Source: Sphingomonadales bacterium | GTDB lineage: Bacteria; Pseudomonadota; Alphaproteobacteria; Sphingomonadales; Sphingomonadaceae | Assembly (NCBI GenBank): GCA_018971065.1 | Contig: JAGWVC010000052.1 | Location: 1 to 27,136, forward strand | Direction: 5' to 3' | DNA length: 27,136 bases | Part shown: positions 1 to 6,871 of the stretch, piece after piece | Position numbering within the stretch: position 1 is the first letter of the stretch | Layout: every line of letters begins with the position of its first letter | The notes under the pieces: model-generated | Seen by the model: the letters and a program-made list of their open reading frames with translations, nothing else | Database searches by the model: none | Told to the model about the DNA's origin: nothing | Made by a program: the position numbers and the translations under genes

Positions 1-708
1 GCCACGGCATGGTTCAATGCGCTCTCGGCCTCGTTCCCGCGCGGCGAGGCGTTCTTCATCGATTCGGTCCGCGCCTGCCGGCAGGACGCGCCCGAGCCGC
101 TGGCCGGCCAGATCCGCGACTTCATCGCCCAGGAGGCCAACCACAGCCGCGAACATGTCGCCTTCAACCGCATCGTCCAACAGGCCGGCTACGATCTGTC
201 GCGAATCGATGCGCGGATCGACGCGCTGCTGGAAAAGGCGCGGCTGCGGTCCGACGTCGCGAACATCGCCGTCACAATGGCGCTCGAACACTTCACCGCG
301 ATCTTCGCGCACGACCTGCTCACACATCCCGACATGCTGGCCGGCGCCGATCCCGCCCTGGCCGCGCTGTGGCGCTGGCACGCGATCGAGGAGATCGAAC
401 ACAAGGGCGTCGCGTTCGACACGTTCCTGCACGCCACCCGCGACTGGCCCGGCTGGCGGCGCTGGCTGCTGCGTTCGCTGATGATGCTGGTCGTCACCCG
501 CACCTTCTTCACCCACCGCGTAGTCGATGCGCTGGACCTGCTGCGGCAGGACGGGCTGACCGGCCCGAAACTCTGGCGCCGGGTCTGGCGCTTCCTGTTT
601 CGCGATCCGGGCGTGCTGCGGCGCATCCTGCCCGGCTGGCGCGCGTGGTTCGCGCCCGGCTTCCATCCGTGGAACGTGGATGACCGGGCGCTGATCGACG
701 GGGCGTAG
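1..708 (+). CDS. Metal-dependent hydrolase, PF10118 family (5' end outside window)
   Basis: The reading frame is open from the first base and ends at a TAG at 706-708, so the N-terminus lies upstream of the window. The visible 235 residues resemble the predicted metal-dependent hydrolases of PF10118 (COG3687). Two acidic/histidine motifs expected to bind metal are present: QEANHSREH around residues 44-52 and EEIEHKGVAFD around residues 130-140. A hydrophobic stretch containing LLRSLMMLVV follows, then a basic, tryptophan-rich tail ending in PGFHPWNVDD. No substrate is established for the family, and the neighbours give no hint. It faces the GNAT gene tail-to-tail with three bases between the stops. 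Confidence 0.8.
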   Translation, partial: ATAWFNALSASFPRGEAFFIDSVRACRQDAPEPLAGQIRDFIAQEANHSREHVAFNRIVQQAGYDLSRIDARIDALLEKARLRSDVANIAVTMALEHFTAIFAHDLLTHPDMLAGADPALAALWRWHAIEEIEHKGVAFDTFLHATRDWPGWRRWLLRSLMMLVVTRTFFTHRVVDALDLLRQDGLTGPKLWRRVWRFLFRDPGVLRRILPGWRAWFAPGFHPWNVDDRALIDGA

Positions 709-711
709 AGG

Positions 712-1257
712 TTAGGCCGCGCGCATGACATCCTCGCCCGCACAAGCCGTTTCCAACTCGCGGGTCCAGGTCTGCGCCGGCACCCGATCGCCCCGGCTGC
801 GACACCAGCGCTCGGTCCGCGCCACCGGCTCGAACCCCAGCCTGGCCAGCACCCGGCCCGATGCCGGATTGTCCAGGAAGTGCGCGGCCCCCATCCGGCG
901 ATGCCCCAGCGTCCGCGCGATCGACAGCGCCGCGCGCGCGGCTTCGGTGGCATAGCCCCGGTTCCAGTGCGCGCGGGCGATCCAGTAGCCCAGCTCGGCC
1001 ACGCCGCCCTCGCCGGGCGCCAGCCCGACACAACCGATCAGCCGCGCGCCCCCGGCGCCGGGCAGGGTGACAAGGAAATGCGGATGCCGCCGATCCTGCG
1101 CCATCTCCGCGAATTCGCGCGCATCCTCGCTGGTATAGGGCCACGGCGCCATCGCCAGATTGCGGACGACACCCTCGTCGGCAACGGCTTCCAGCAGATC
1201 CTGCCAGTCTTCGGGCCAGGCGGGCCGAAGGAACAGCCTTTCGCTGCGGATGAACAT
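712..1257 (-). CDS. GNAT family N-acetyltransferase
   Basis: A 181-residue protein starting MFIRSERLFLRPAW. The ATG at 1257 is chosen over upstream in-frame codons because a strong AGGAGGAAGA ribosome-binding site sits just before it. The N-terminal pattern (ERLxLRPxxxxD) and the later segments LIGCVGLAPGEG, ELGYWIARAHWNRGYATEA and FLDNPASGRVLARLGFEP match RimJ/RimL-like acetyltransferases that transfer acetyl from acetyl-CoA to an amine. The RGYATEA segment is the acetyl-CoA pyrophosphate loop and N-S-R-V-like NPASGRVL the usual late helix. The acceptor is unknown: it could be a ribosomal protein terminus, an antibiotic or a small molecule. The gene is probably monocistronic, downstream of the rpmA terminator on the same strand. 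Confidence 0.85.
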   Translation of the reverse strand: MFIRSERLFLRPAWPEDWQDLLEAVADEGVVRNLAMAPWPYTSEDAREFAEMAQDRRHPHFLVTLPGAGGARLIGCVGLAPGEGGVAELGYWIARAHWNRGYATEAARAALSIARTLGHRRMGAAHFLDNPASGRVLARLGFEPVARTERWCRSRGDRVPAQTWTRELETACAGEDVMRAA

Positions 1258-1375
1258 GGTTCTTCCTCCTTGTTGCCCCGCTGCCCGGTTCCTAACCCGG
1301 GCCGATGACGGAGCGGTTACGCAATGCGCCGACGCGCCCCGGATACGGGCCACGGCGACTCGAACGTTTGAAGGA

Positions 1376-1413
1376 GAAATGAAAAGAGGGAGACGGGCGG
1401 GGCCCTCTCCCTC
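1376..1413 (-). terminator. Intrinsic terminator of the rplU-rpmA operon
   Basis: The arms GAGGGAGA (1386-1393) and TCTCCCTC (1406-1413) pair perfectly. After a one-base bulge at 1394 a further GGG (1395-1397) pairs with CCC (1403-1405), leaving a five-base loop. Read on the minus strand, the stem is followed at once by TTTTCATTT (1385-1377). This fits a factor-independent terminator about 70 bases after the rpmA stop. Confidence 0.7.
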
Positions 1414-1418
1414 ATTCG

Positions 1419-1463
1419 GCCGCTTCGCGGGGAAGCGGCGGGGCCATCCCGTCAGGATGGCCC
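1419..1463. other. Two adjacent short hairpins between rpmA and its terminator
   Basis: GCCGCTTC (1419-1426) pairs with GAAGCGGC (1432-1439) around GCGGG. GGGCCATCC (1441-1449) pairs with GGATGGCCC (1455-1463) around CGTCA. Both are perfect. Neither has a T-run of its own. They may protect the 3' end of the rplU-rpmA transcript or aid termination at 1376-1413. Confidence 0.5.
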
Positions 1464-1479
1464 TATCGTGACCATCCGA

Positions 1480-1749
1480 TTATTCGGCGGCTTCCGCCAT
1501 GGCGTCTACCGAGACGTACTTGCGACCCAGCTTGCCATCGTGGAAGCGCACGCGGCCTTCGGCCAGCGCGAACAGGGTGTGATCCTTGCCGATGCCGACA
1601 TTGGCGCCCGGATAGACGCGCGTGCCGCGCTGGCGGATGATGATGTTGCCGCCGATCACTTCCTGACCGCCGAACTTCTTCACGCCAAGGCGACGACCGG
1701 CCGAATCACGACCGTTACGCGAGGAGCCGCCTGCTTTCTTGTGTGCCAT
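1480..1749 (-). CDS. rpmA: 50S ribosomal protein L27
   Basis: An 89-residue protein starting [18 protein letters not shown], the standard bL27 N-terminus whose flexible tail reaches toward the peptidyl-transferase centre of the 50S subunit. The body contains [32 protein letters not shown] and [12 protein letters not shown], all highly conserved in bL27, and the length is normal. There is no extra N-terminal cleaved extension of the Firmicutes type. GGGGAG lies upstream of the ATG. The gene is 18 bases downstream of rplU and cotranscribed with it, the usual bacterial order. Confidence 0.98.
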   Translation of the reverse strand: MAHKKAGGSSRNGRDSAGRRLGVKKFGGQEVIGGNIIIRQRGTRVYPGANVGIGKDHTLFALAEGRVRFHDGKLGRKYVSVDAMAEAAE

Positions 1750-1767
1750 GCTTTCTACTCCCCGGAA

Positions 1768-2121
1768 TTATTCAGCAGCGGCTTCGGCAGCCGGCTTCGC
1801 CTTCTTGGCGGCCTTCTTTTCCTCGCCACCCACGGAGAGGATGCGCAGCAGGGTCAACTGCTGGCGATGGCCGTTGCGGCGGCGATAGTTGTGCCGGCGA
1901 CGCTTCTTGAAGACGATGACCTTCTCGCTCTTCGCCTGGGCGATGATCTCGGCCGAGACGACAACGCCGGCGGCGTCGGCGATCTCACCCTCGTTCCCCG
2001 CAAGGAGAACGTCACCCAGCGTGATCGTGTCACCGGCCTCACCAGCCAGTTTCTCGACCGCGATCTTGTCTCCGGCGGCGACCCGATATTGCTTGCCGCC
2101 CGTGCGCACGACTGCGAACAT
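1768..2121 (-). CDS. rplU: 50S ribosomal protein L21
   Basis: A 117-residue protein starting [18 protein letters not shown], the signature N-terminus of bL21, which binds 23S rRNA with L20. [22 protein letters not shown] near residues 76-97 is the conserved basic RNA-binding end of the family core. The ATG at 2121 is preferred to an in-frame start six codons upstream because it gives the conserved N-terminus and has AGGT just before it. After the core the protein carries an Ala/Lys/Glu-rich tail ([20 protein letters not shown]), a low-complexity extension also seen in alphaproteobacterial L21. It is first in a two-gene operon with rpmA. Confidence 0.98.
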   Translation of the reverse strand: MFAVVRTGGKQYRVAAGDKIAVEKLAGEAGDTITLGDVLLAGNEGEIADAAGVVVSAEIIAQAKSEKVIVFKKRRRHNYRRRNGHRQQLTLLRILSVGGEEKKAAKKAKPAAEAAAE

Positions 2122-2243
2122 GTTACCTATCCAATCCAAAAACGACTGCCGCGCGCCCCCTGCCCCTCCGGAAGACCGGTATGAGCGCGAAGGCGAAACG
2201 GATTTCCGCCCGCCGTGCGTGCACGGGGGCCGAGGAAGCGTGG

Positions 2244-2272
2244 CCCCTAGTGCAAGGTCGCCGCCGAGTCAA
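2244..2272 (-). promoter_or_regulatory. Predicted housekeeping promoter of rplU-rpmA
   Basis: On the minus strand TTGACT (2272-2267) is followed after 17 bases by TAGGGG (2249-2244). Transcription would begin near 2237 and give a leader of about 115 nt before the rplU ATG. The -10 core and flank, CTAGGGGCC, recur exactly in the predicted tRNA-Val promoter at 27034-27039. Confidence 0.6.
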
Positions 2273-2380
2273 CGCATCGCAGGCAAATCGGCAAAGGTTT
2301 CGGGCGACCGCCCCGTCGCGCGGACCCGAACCGAACCTGCACGATTTCCAGCGGCGCCGAATCGCTCTATGCACCCCGGC

Positions 2381-3037
2381 ATGGCCCGCCAATCCCTTTC
2401 CCCGCTATCCCGCCCGCTATCCCGATTGCTGCCCCTGCTGGCGATCACCACCCTGCCCCTGCTCGCCGGCTGCGGCGGCGGCGCCGGTTATCCATCGCTG
2501 GCGCGCCGCCCGGCCGAACTGCTGGGCGCCGAAGGCCAGGCGCTGCCGCGCTGCCCCCACGCCACCGAGGCCTGCCCTGATCCATCCGCACCGCTGCCAC
2601 CGCGCGTCACCGGCGTTGCACCGGTCGTCGCCCCGGCACCCGCGCCCGCCCCGCCGCCGCCCGCCGCCGGCAGCATCAGCACCCGCCTTGCCGCCTATGT
2701 CGCCGAAGCGCGCGCCGCCCATGCTACCTTCCTCGGCAAACGCGCCGCCGCACAGGCGGCCGCCCGGGCCGCCGCCGGCGCCGAGCCGGGCAGCGATGGC
2801 TGGGCCAGCGCGACCACCGCGCTCTCCGAACTCCAGTCGGCGCACGGCGCGGCCCTGTCCGCCCTGGCCGGAATCGACGCGCTGAACGTGGCCGACCGCG
2901 TGGCGCAGGCCGAAGCCGGCCCCGGCACCGACAGTGCCGACACCGCCGCGATTCGCGATGCCACCACTGCGGTGGCCGCCCTGCTGGCCGAAGAAGATGC
3001 CGCGCTCGACCCGATTCGCGCCGAAATCCGGCAGTAG
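2381..3037 (+). CDS. Putative lipoprotein of unknown function
   Basis: A 218-residue protein with a lipoprotein signal: basic N-region (MARQSLSPLSRPLSR), hydrophobic core and lipobox LAGC with the lipidated cysteine at residue 31. The mature part starts with a glycine run, then a Pro/Ala-rich linker (residues about 65-95), then a mostly helical Ala-rich region that may form a coiled bundle (about 95-218). A second ATG at 2369 in frame would add four residues; neither start has a clear ribosome-binding site. I do not recognise a family. It probably sits in the inner or outer membrane facing the periplasm. Ala and Pro bias makes weak similarity unreliable. Confidence 0.65.
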   Translation: MARQSLSPLSRPLSRLLPLLAITTLPLLAGCGGGAGYPSLARRPAELLGAEGQALPRCPHATEACPDPSAPLPPRVTGVAPVVAPAPAPAPPPPAAGSISTRLAAYVAEARAAHATFLGKRAAAQAAARAAAGAEPGSDGWASATTALSELQSAHGAALSALAGIDALNVADRVAQAEAGPGTDSADTAAIRDATTAVAALLAEEDAALDPIRAEIRQ

Positions 3038-3082
3038 AACCTTCTGCAAACCATATTTCGCGGGGTTACTCCCTAGGGTGCG

Positions 3083-3106
3083 CCGAAGCGCGGATTAGGG
3101 CTTCGG
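3083..3106. other. Short inverted repeat upstream of the 3138 gene
   Basis: CCGAAGC (3083-3089) and GCTTCGG (3100-3106) can pair around a ten-base loop. No T-run follows on the plus strand, so it is not a typical terminator of the lipoprotein gene. It lies 31 bases before the next ATG and could be in that gene's leader. Confidence 0.3.
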
Positions 3107-3137
3107 AAAGTAAAACATCGGGGCAAGGAGCACCCTG

Positions 3138-3605
3138 ATGGCTGACCGCCTACATTCCCGATTCGAGTGGACGGACTGGCGCCGCCGGCTCGATGACATC
3201 GCCGGCATCAGCGCGGTGGCAGAACCTGCCGAGCAGGCCTTCCTGCTGCGCGGCTTCCACGATCTGATGGCCCATCTGCCCGCCCACCTGCTCGATCCGC
3301 TGCTGCTGGACGGCGTGGCACTGCCCCGCGCCGCGGCCTGGGAACGCACGCTCGACTGCGGCGCCTATGAAACCGCCGCGCTGGCGTTCATCGGCCCGCG
3401 CACCGGCTGCATGATCTCGCGCGGCAGCGAAGGCTTCCACCTCGTCTCGATCGCCCTGCCCGGTCGCGATGCCGAAGTCTCGGCCAGCGGCGCCACACTG
3501 GCGCTGGCAGTGCTGGCCGCGCTGGCCAGCGCGATCGGCAACCTCACGCCAGCCGCGCCGGTGCTGGCCCGCGAAACGATCCACGGCTCGCACCTGCTGC
3601 ACTGA
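3138..3605 (+). CDS. Hypothetical protein
   Basis: A 155-residue protein starting MADRLHSRFEWTDW, with AAGGAG eight bases before the ATG, so the start is well supported. I do not recognise the family. There is no signal peptide. The first half is helical (RRRLDDIAGIS, FLLRGFHDLMAHLP); the middle has LDCGAYETAALAFIGPRTGCMISR; a hydrophobic helix ATLALAVLAALASAIG near residues 117-133 could be a buried or amphipathic helix. The protein is probably cytosolic. It is followed after 31 bases by the 3' end of moaE on the opposite strand, so it looks monocistronic. Codon use is like its neighbours. Confidence 0.7.
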   Translation: MADRLHSRFEWTDWRRRLDDIAGISAVAEPAEQAFLLRGFHDLMAHLPAHLLDPLLLDGVALPRAAAWERTLDCGAYETAALAFIGPRTGCMISRGSEGFHLVSIALPGRDAEVSASGATLALAVLAALASAIGNLTPAAPVLARETIHGSHLLH

Positions 3606-3636
3606 AATCAATCCGCCTGAAATCCCCCCGGCAACC

Positions 3637-4077
3637 TCACCAGCGCGCGATGTCGGCATAGTCCTGTTCGCGCGGTTCGATCCAGCGCCACTGCCCGCCC
3701 GCCAGCTCGCGCTTCCAGAACCACGAATCACTCTTCAGGTGGTCCATCACGTATTCCGCCGCCGCGAACGCGTCGCGACGATGGCGCGATGCGGCGGCCA
3801 CCAGCACGATCGGATCGCCCGGCTGCATCAGCCCGGTGCGGTGAACCACCAGCAGCCCCGCCAGCGGCCAGCGTTGCTCGGCCACCCCCGCCAGTTCGAT
3901 CATCCCCGGCAGCGTCAGCGGGCCGAAGTGGCGCAATTCCAGCGCCTCGACATCGCCTTCCAGCCGAACCTGCCCCAGGAACGAAACCACCCCCCCGGCC
4001 GGCCGGTTGGCGGCGGTGAAGGCAGCCAGCTCCGTCGCGGCATCGAACGCCGCCGATTCCAGACGAACCTCAGCCAT
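3637..4077 (-). CDS. moaE: Molybdopterin synthase catalytic subunit MoaE
   Basis: A 146-residue protein. With MoaD it makes molybdopterin synthase, which inserts two sulfurs into cyclic pyranopterin monophosphate in molybdenum cofactor synthesis. Family marks are GGVVSFLGQVR (28-38), ELRHFGPL, the HR of VVHRTGLMQPGD (79-80), RHRRDAF (98-104) and the active-site segment LKSDSWFWKRE with lysines 115 and 122. The length is normal. The ATG at 4077 overlaps the end of moaD by eight bases, so translation is likely coupled. The other moa genes are not in this window. Confidence 0.93.
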   Translation of the reverse strand: MAEVRLESAAFDAATELAAFTAANRPAGGVVSFLGQVRLEGDVEALELRHFGPLTLPGMIELAGVAEQRWPLAGLLVVHRTGLMQPGDPIVLVAAASRHRRDAFAAAEYVMDHLKSDSWFWKRELAGGQWRWIEPREQDYADIARW

Positions 4078-4321
4078 GCCAACCACCGCTGACCGGGGGC
4101 AGGAAAGCCAGTTCGTCGCCGTCGTCCACCACAAGACCGGCAGCGGCAACCAGCACCCCGTTCAGCGCCAGCCGCACGCGCGGCGCCGCCAGCGCCTCGG
4201 CAAGTTCTTCCGGCAACCCCGCCAGCAGCACCGCCAGCGGCGTCGGCGCCGCCAGCGCCACGCGGCGCTCGGCTCCGCCGGCGATATCTTCGAGTCGTCC
4301 CAGGAAAATCAGCGTGGCCAT
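4070..4321 (-). CDS. moaD: Molybdopterin synthase sulfur carrier subunit MoaD, with a C-terminal extension
   Basis: An 83-residue ubiquitin-fold protein starting MATLIFLGRLEDIAGG. In this family the C-terminal Gly-Gly is adenylated by MoeB and converted to a thiocarboxylate that gives sulfur to the pterin in the MoaE active site. The usual end DELAFLPPVSGG is present, but the frame runs on for three more residues, WHG, before TGA at 4070-4072. That places Gly-Gly internally. The GG-TGG-CAT-GGC-TGA reading is direct from the sequence. The start has an AGGGGGG site seven or fewer bases upstream. See the separate finding about the extension. It is first in the moaD-moaE pair. Confidence 0.88.
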   Translation of the reverse strand: MATLIFLGRLEDIAGGAERRVALAAPTPLAVLLAGLPEELAEALAAPRVRLALNGVLVAAAGLVVDDGDELAFLPPVSGGWHG

Positions 4322-4396
4322 GCGCCCCCCTACCCCGATTTGCGGGATAGGAAAATCGCGCGCGTTCCGCCAAGGTCGCCGCCAAGGGAGATGGAC

Positions 4397-5275
4397 ATGC
4401 GGATCGACAGGCTGGCGGTGTGGTTGAACACGATCGGGTACACCTCCGCGCAACTGGTCGCCTTCGCCCGACGCATCGAGGCGTGGGGCTACGGCACGCT
4501 GTGGATCAACGACGGCATGGGCAGCGACCCGATGGTGCTGGCCGCCAAGATCCTCTCGGCCACCACCCGGCTGCAGGTGGCGCTGGGCGTCGCCAACATC
4601 TACTCGCGCGATCCGACGATGATGCTGGGCGCGCAATATGGCCTGAACGAACAGTGGGATTCGCGCTTCCTGCTGGGCATGGGCGCCAGCCACGGCTTCA
4701 TCGTCGAAGGGATGCGCGGCCACACCTACGGCAAGCCGGTGGCAACGATGCGCGCCTACCTCGATGCTATGGACGCGCTGACTTACGGCGGTCCGCCCCC
4801 GGCGGAACCGCCGCTGCGGGTGCTGGCCGCGCTGGGACCGAAGATGCTGGAACTGGCGCGCGACCGCGCCGACGGCGCCCACCCGTTCAGCACCACGCCC
4901 GAACACACCGCGATGGCGCGCGGCATCCTCGGCCCGGGCAAGCTGCTGCTGGTCGAACAGAAAGTCATGCTCACCGATGACGCGGCGGCCGGCCGGGCGA
5001 TGGGGCGCGGCATGGTGACCGGGCTGGCCGGCATCCCCAACTATCGCGCCAGCATGGCCCGGATGGGCTTTACCGAGGAAGACATGGCGGGTTCGGACAA
5101 GGCCGCCGACGCGCTGGTGGCGTGGGGGGATGCGGCGACGATCCGCACCCGGCTCGACGCGCACTTCACGGCAGGCGCCGATCAGGTGGCCTTGCAGGTG
5201 ATGCCCGCCGCCGGCGGACTGCTGACCCCGCAGGACGAGCGCGTGCTGGAACTGCTGGCGCCTCAGGGCACCTGA
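4397..5275 (+). CDS. Luciferase-like (LLM class) flavin/F420-type oxidoreductase
   Basis: A 292-residue protein with the TIM-barrel pattern of bacterial luciferase-like monooxygenases: IDRLAVWLNTIGYTSAQLV at the start, EAWGYGTLWINDGMGSDPM, RLQVALGVANIYSRDPTMM and FLLGMGASHG. It looks closest to the subgroup labelled F420-dependent oxidoreductases (TIGR03620-like). Sphingomonads are not generally known to make F420, so FMN is as likely; the substrate is unknown. The ATG at 4397 is chosen because AAGGGAG lies six bases upstream; an earlier ATG at 4391 touches that site. The 3' end overlaps the convergent Anbu gene by 13 bases. Divergent from moaD. Confidence 0.82.
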   Translation: MRIDRLAVWLNTIGYTSAQLVAFARRIEAWGYGTLWINDGMGSDPMVLAAKILSATTRLQVALGVANIYSRDPTMMLGAQYGLNEQWDSRFLLGMGASHGFIVEGMRGHTYGKPVATMRAYLDAMDALTYGGPPPAEPPLRVLAALGPKMLELARDRADGAHPFSTTPEHTAMARGILGPGKLLLVEQKVMLTDDAAAGRAMGRGMVTGLAGIPNYRASMARMGFTEEDMAGSDKAADALVAWGDAATIRTRLDAHFTAGADQVALQVMPAAGGLLTPQDERVLELLAPQGT

Positions 5276-6006
5276 AACGAGTAATCCGGCAGCGTCTCGA
5301 ACGCCAGCCGCAGCGCCTCGCCCCAGCCCACCGAAACCGCACGGTAATAGGCGTTTTCCGCCGTGATCCGGCGTTCGTGCAGCGGCGTGAAGTTGTCACG
5401 CTCCAGCACCAGCATGTCCAGCGGCAGCCCCACCGACAGGTTGGCCTTCAGAGTCGAATCGAAGCTGACCATCAGCAGCTTCACCGCATCCTCGAAGCGC
5501 ATGGTGCGGTCATAACCACGAATCAGGATCGGCCGGCCATACTTGGTCTCGCCGATCTGGAAGAACGGCGTATCGAAGCTCGCCTCGATGAAGTTGCCTT
5601 CGGGGTAGATCATGAACAGCCGGGGCGACATGCCCTTGATCTGCCCGGCCAGGATCAGCGTGGCCGAAAACTGCCCGGCGGCTTCCGGCCCGGCGTCCTT
5701 GTCGCGGGTAACGATGGTCTCGTGCAGCAGTTTGCCCACCTGATCGGCAATCTGGTACATCGTCGGCGCTTCCAGCGCGGAATTGTGGCGCTCGTCCGGG
5801 GTCTTGGTGCGCTCCTCCAACTGGCTGATCACCGACTGGGTTGTCGCCAGATTGCCCGAACACATGATGGCGATGACGCGTTCGCCGGGAATCTCCCAGT
5901 GGAACATCTTGCGGAAGGTGGAGATGTTATCGACGCCGGAATTCGTGCGCGTGTCGCTCATCAGGACAAGCCCGCGATCCAGCAGCATCCCGACACAATA
6001 CGTCAC
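5263..6006 (-). CDS. Anbu, proteasome/HslV-like peptidase (COG3484)
   Basis: A 247-residue protein starting at a GTG (6004-6006): MTYCVGMLLDRGLVLMSDTR. This is the N-terminus of Anbu, an Ntn-hydrolase related to proteasome beta subunits and HslV. After methionine removal Thr becomes residue 1, the expected nucleophile; Asp18 (SDTR) and Lys33 (TFRKM) of the precursor match the catalytic Asp and Lys of the fold. The segment RTNSGVDNISTFRKM is highly typical. AGGGGGA precedes the start. Anbu subunits are known to form open ring or lock-washer assemblies; the substrate is unknown. It is last in an operon with ATP-grasp, alpha-E and transglutaminase-like genes, a recurrent association. Confidence 0.93.
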   Translation of the reverse strand: MTYCVGMLLDRGLVLMSDTRTNSGVDNISTFRKMFHWEIPGERVIAIMCSGNLATTQSVISQLEERTKTPDERHNSALEAPTMYQIADQVGKLLHETIVTRDKDAGPEAAGQFSATLILAGQIKGMSPRLFMIYPEGNFIEASFDTPFFQIGETKYGRPILIRGYDRTMRFEDAVKLLMVSFDSTLKANLSVGLPLDMLVLERDNFTPLHERRITAENAYYRAVSVGWGEALRLAFETLPDYSFQVP

Positions 6007-6044
6007 TTCGGCGAATCCCCCTCAGAACCCCGCGAAACGCCCGG

Positions 6045-6863
6045 TTACTGTTCGGCCGTCTGTTGTTCAACCGAAAGGCGGACCGACAGGCCCGATTCGC
6101 CGCCCGGACCGAAGGTTATCCCCGAAACCGGCGCCGCGTCGCGATAATCGCAGCCGCTGGCCACCCGGACATAGCGGGCATCCGGGCTGACCCGGTTGGA
6201 AACGTCGAACCCCACCCAGCCCAGCCCCGGCACATGCGCCTCGGCCCAGGCATGGCCGGCATCCTGATCCACCCGGTCGTCCATCATCAGGTAGCCGCTG
6301 ACATAGCGCGCCGGAATGCCCAGGTGGCGCGCCGCGCCGATCAGGATATGCGCATGGTCCTGGCACACCCCCCGCCCTTGCGCGACGGCTTCCTCGGCGG
6401 TCGTGGTGGCATCGGTCTCGCCCAGCTCATAGCGGACGCTGTCGGCAATCGCCGCCGACAGCGCGTGAAGCTGCCCCAACGGATCGTCGCCCCCGGCACC
6501 GACCGACGCGGCCAGCGCGCGCAGCTTCGCACCCGGCCGGGTCAGCGGCGTCTGGTCCAGAAAGCACCACAGCGGCATGAACCCGGTGTGCGGGCCAACG
6601 ATGCCCACGGTGTCCGACGTCTCCACTGTGCCGGTGCAGGTGACGGCGACGCTGGTGGCGCCATCGACGATCGACACCAGCGTCGCGTGGTTGGCGTTGT
6701 GGTCGTCGAACTCGGCCTCCAGCCGCGCGCCGTCCAGCGTCATCGCCCAGTCCAGCACCTGCTGGCCATGCGTGGTCTTGGGCCGCAGCCGCAGCCGCTG
6801 CAACCCGCGCGCGACCGGCCGGGCGAAATGATAGCGGGTGGTATGGCGGATCGCGAGGCGCAT
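6045..6863 (-). CDS. Transglutaminase-like cysteine protease family protein
   Basis: A 272-residue protein starting MRLAIRHTTRYHFARPV, the beta-rich N-terminal domain (residues about 1-110) typical of bacterial transglutaminase-like proteins. The catalytic domain has Cys167 in GRGVCQDHAH, His204 in AGHAWAEA and Asp220 in GWVGFDVSN, a complete Cys-His-Asp triad, so it looks active. Members can cleave, transfer or cross-link amide/peptide bonds; the reaction here is not known. There is no signal peptide, so it is cytosolic. The gene starts eight bases after the alpha-E stop and ends 38 bases before the Anbu start, consistent with one transcript. Confidence 0.93.
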   Translation of the reverse strand: MRLAIRHTTRYHFARPVARGLQRLRLRPKTTHGQQVLDWAMTLDGARLEAEFDDHNANHATLVSIVDGATSVAVTCTGTVETSDTVGIVGPHTGFMPLWCFLDQTPLTRPGAKLRALAASVGAGGDDPLGQLHALSAAIADSVRYELGETDATTTAEEAVAQGRGVCQDHAHILIGAARHLGIPARYVSGYLMMDDRVDQDAGHAWAEAHVPGLGWVGFDVSNRVSPDARYVRVASGCDYRDAAPVSGITFGPGGESGLSVRLSVEQQTAEQ

Positions 6864-6871
6864 GGGCGGGC

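Noticed and set aside
1284..1301. CCCGG...CCGGG inverted repeat in the leader of the GNAT gene as a riboswitch or attenuator
   Set aside because: Short, with a bulge, and no alternative structure or T-run is visible.
1379..1471. A 30-codon plus-strand frame with AAGGAG before its ATG
   Set aside because: It runs through the hairpins and terminator of the rplU-rpmA operon; its Arg/Gly/Pro-rich product is what GC-rich stem sequences give. The ribosome-binding-like sequence is probably chance.
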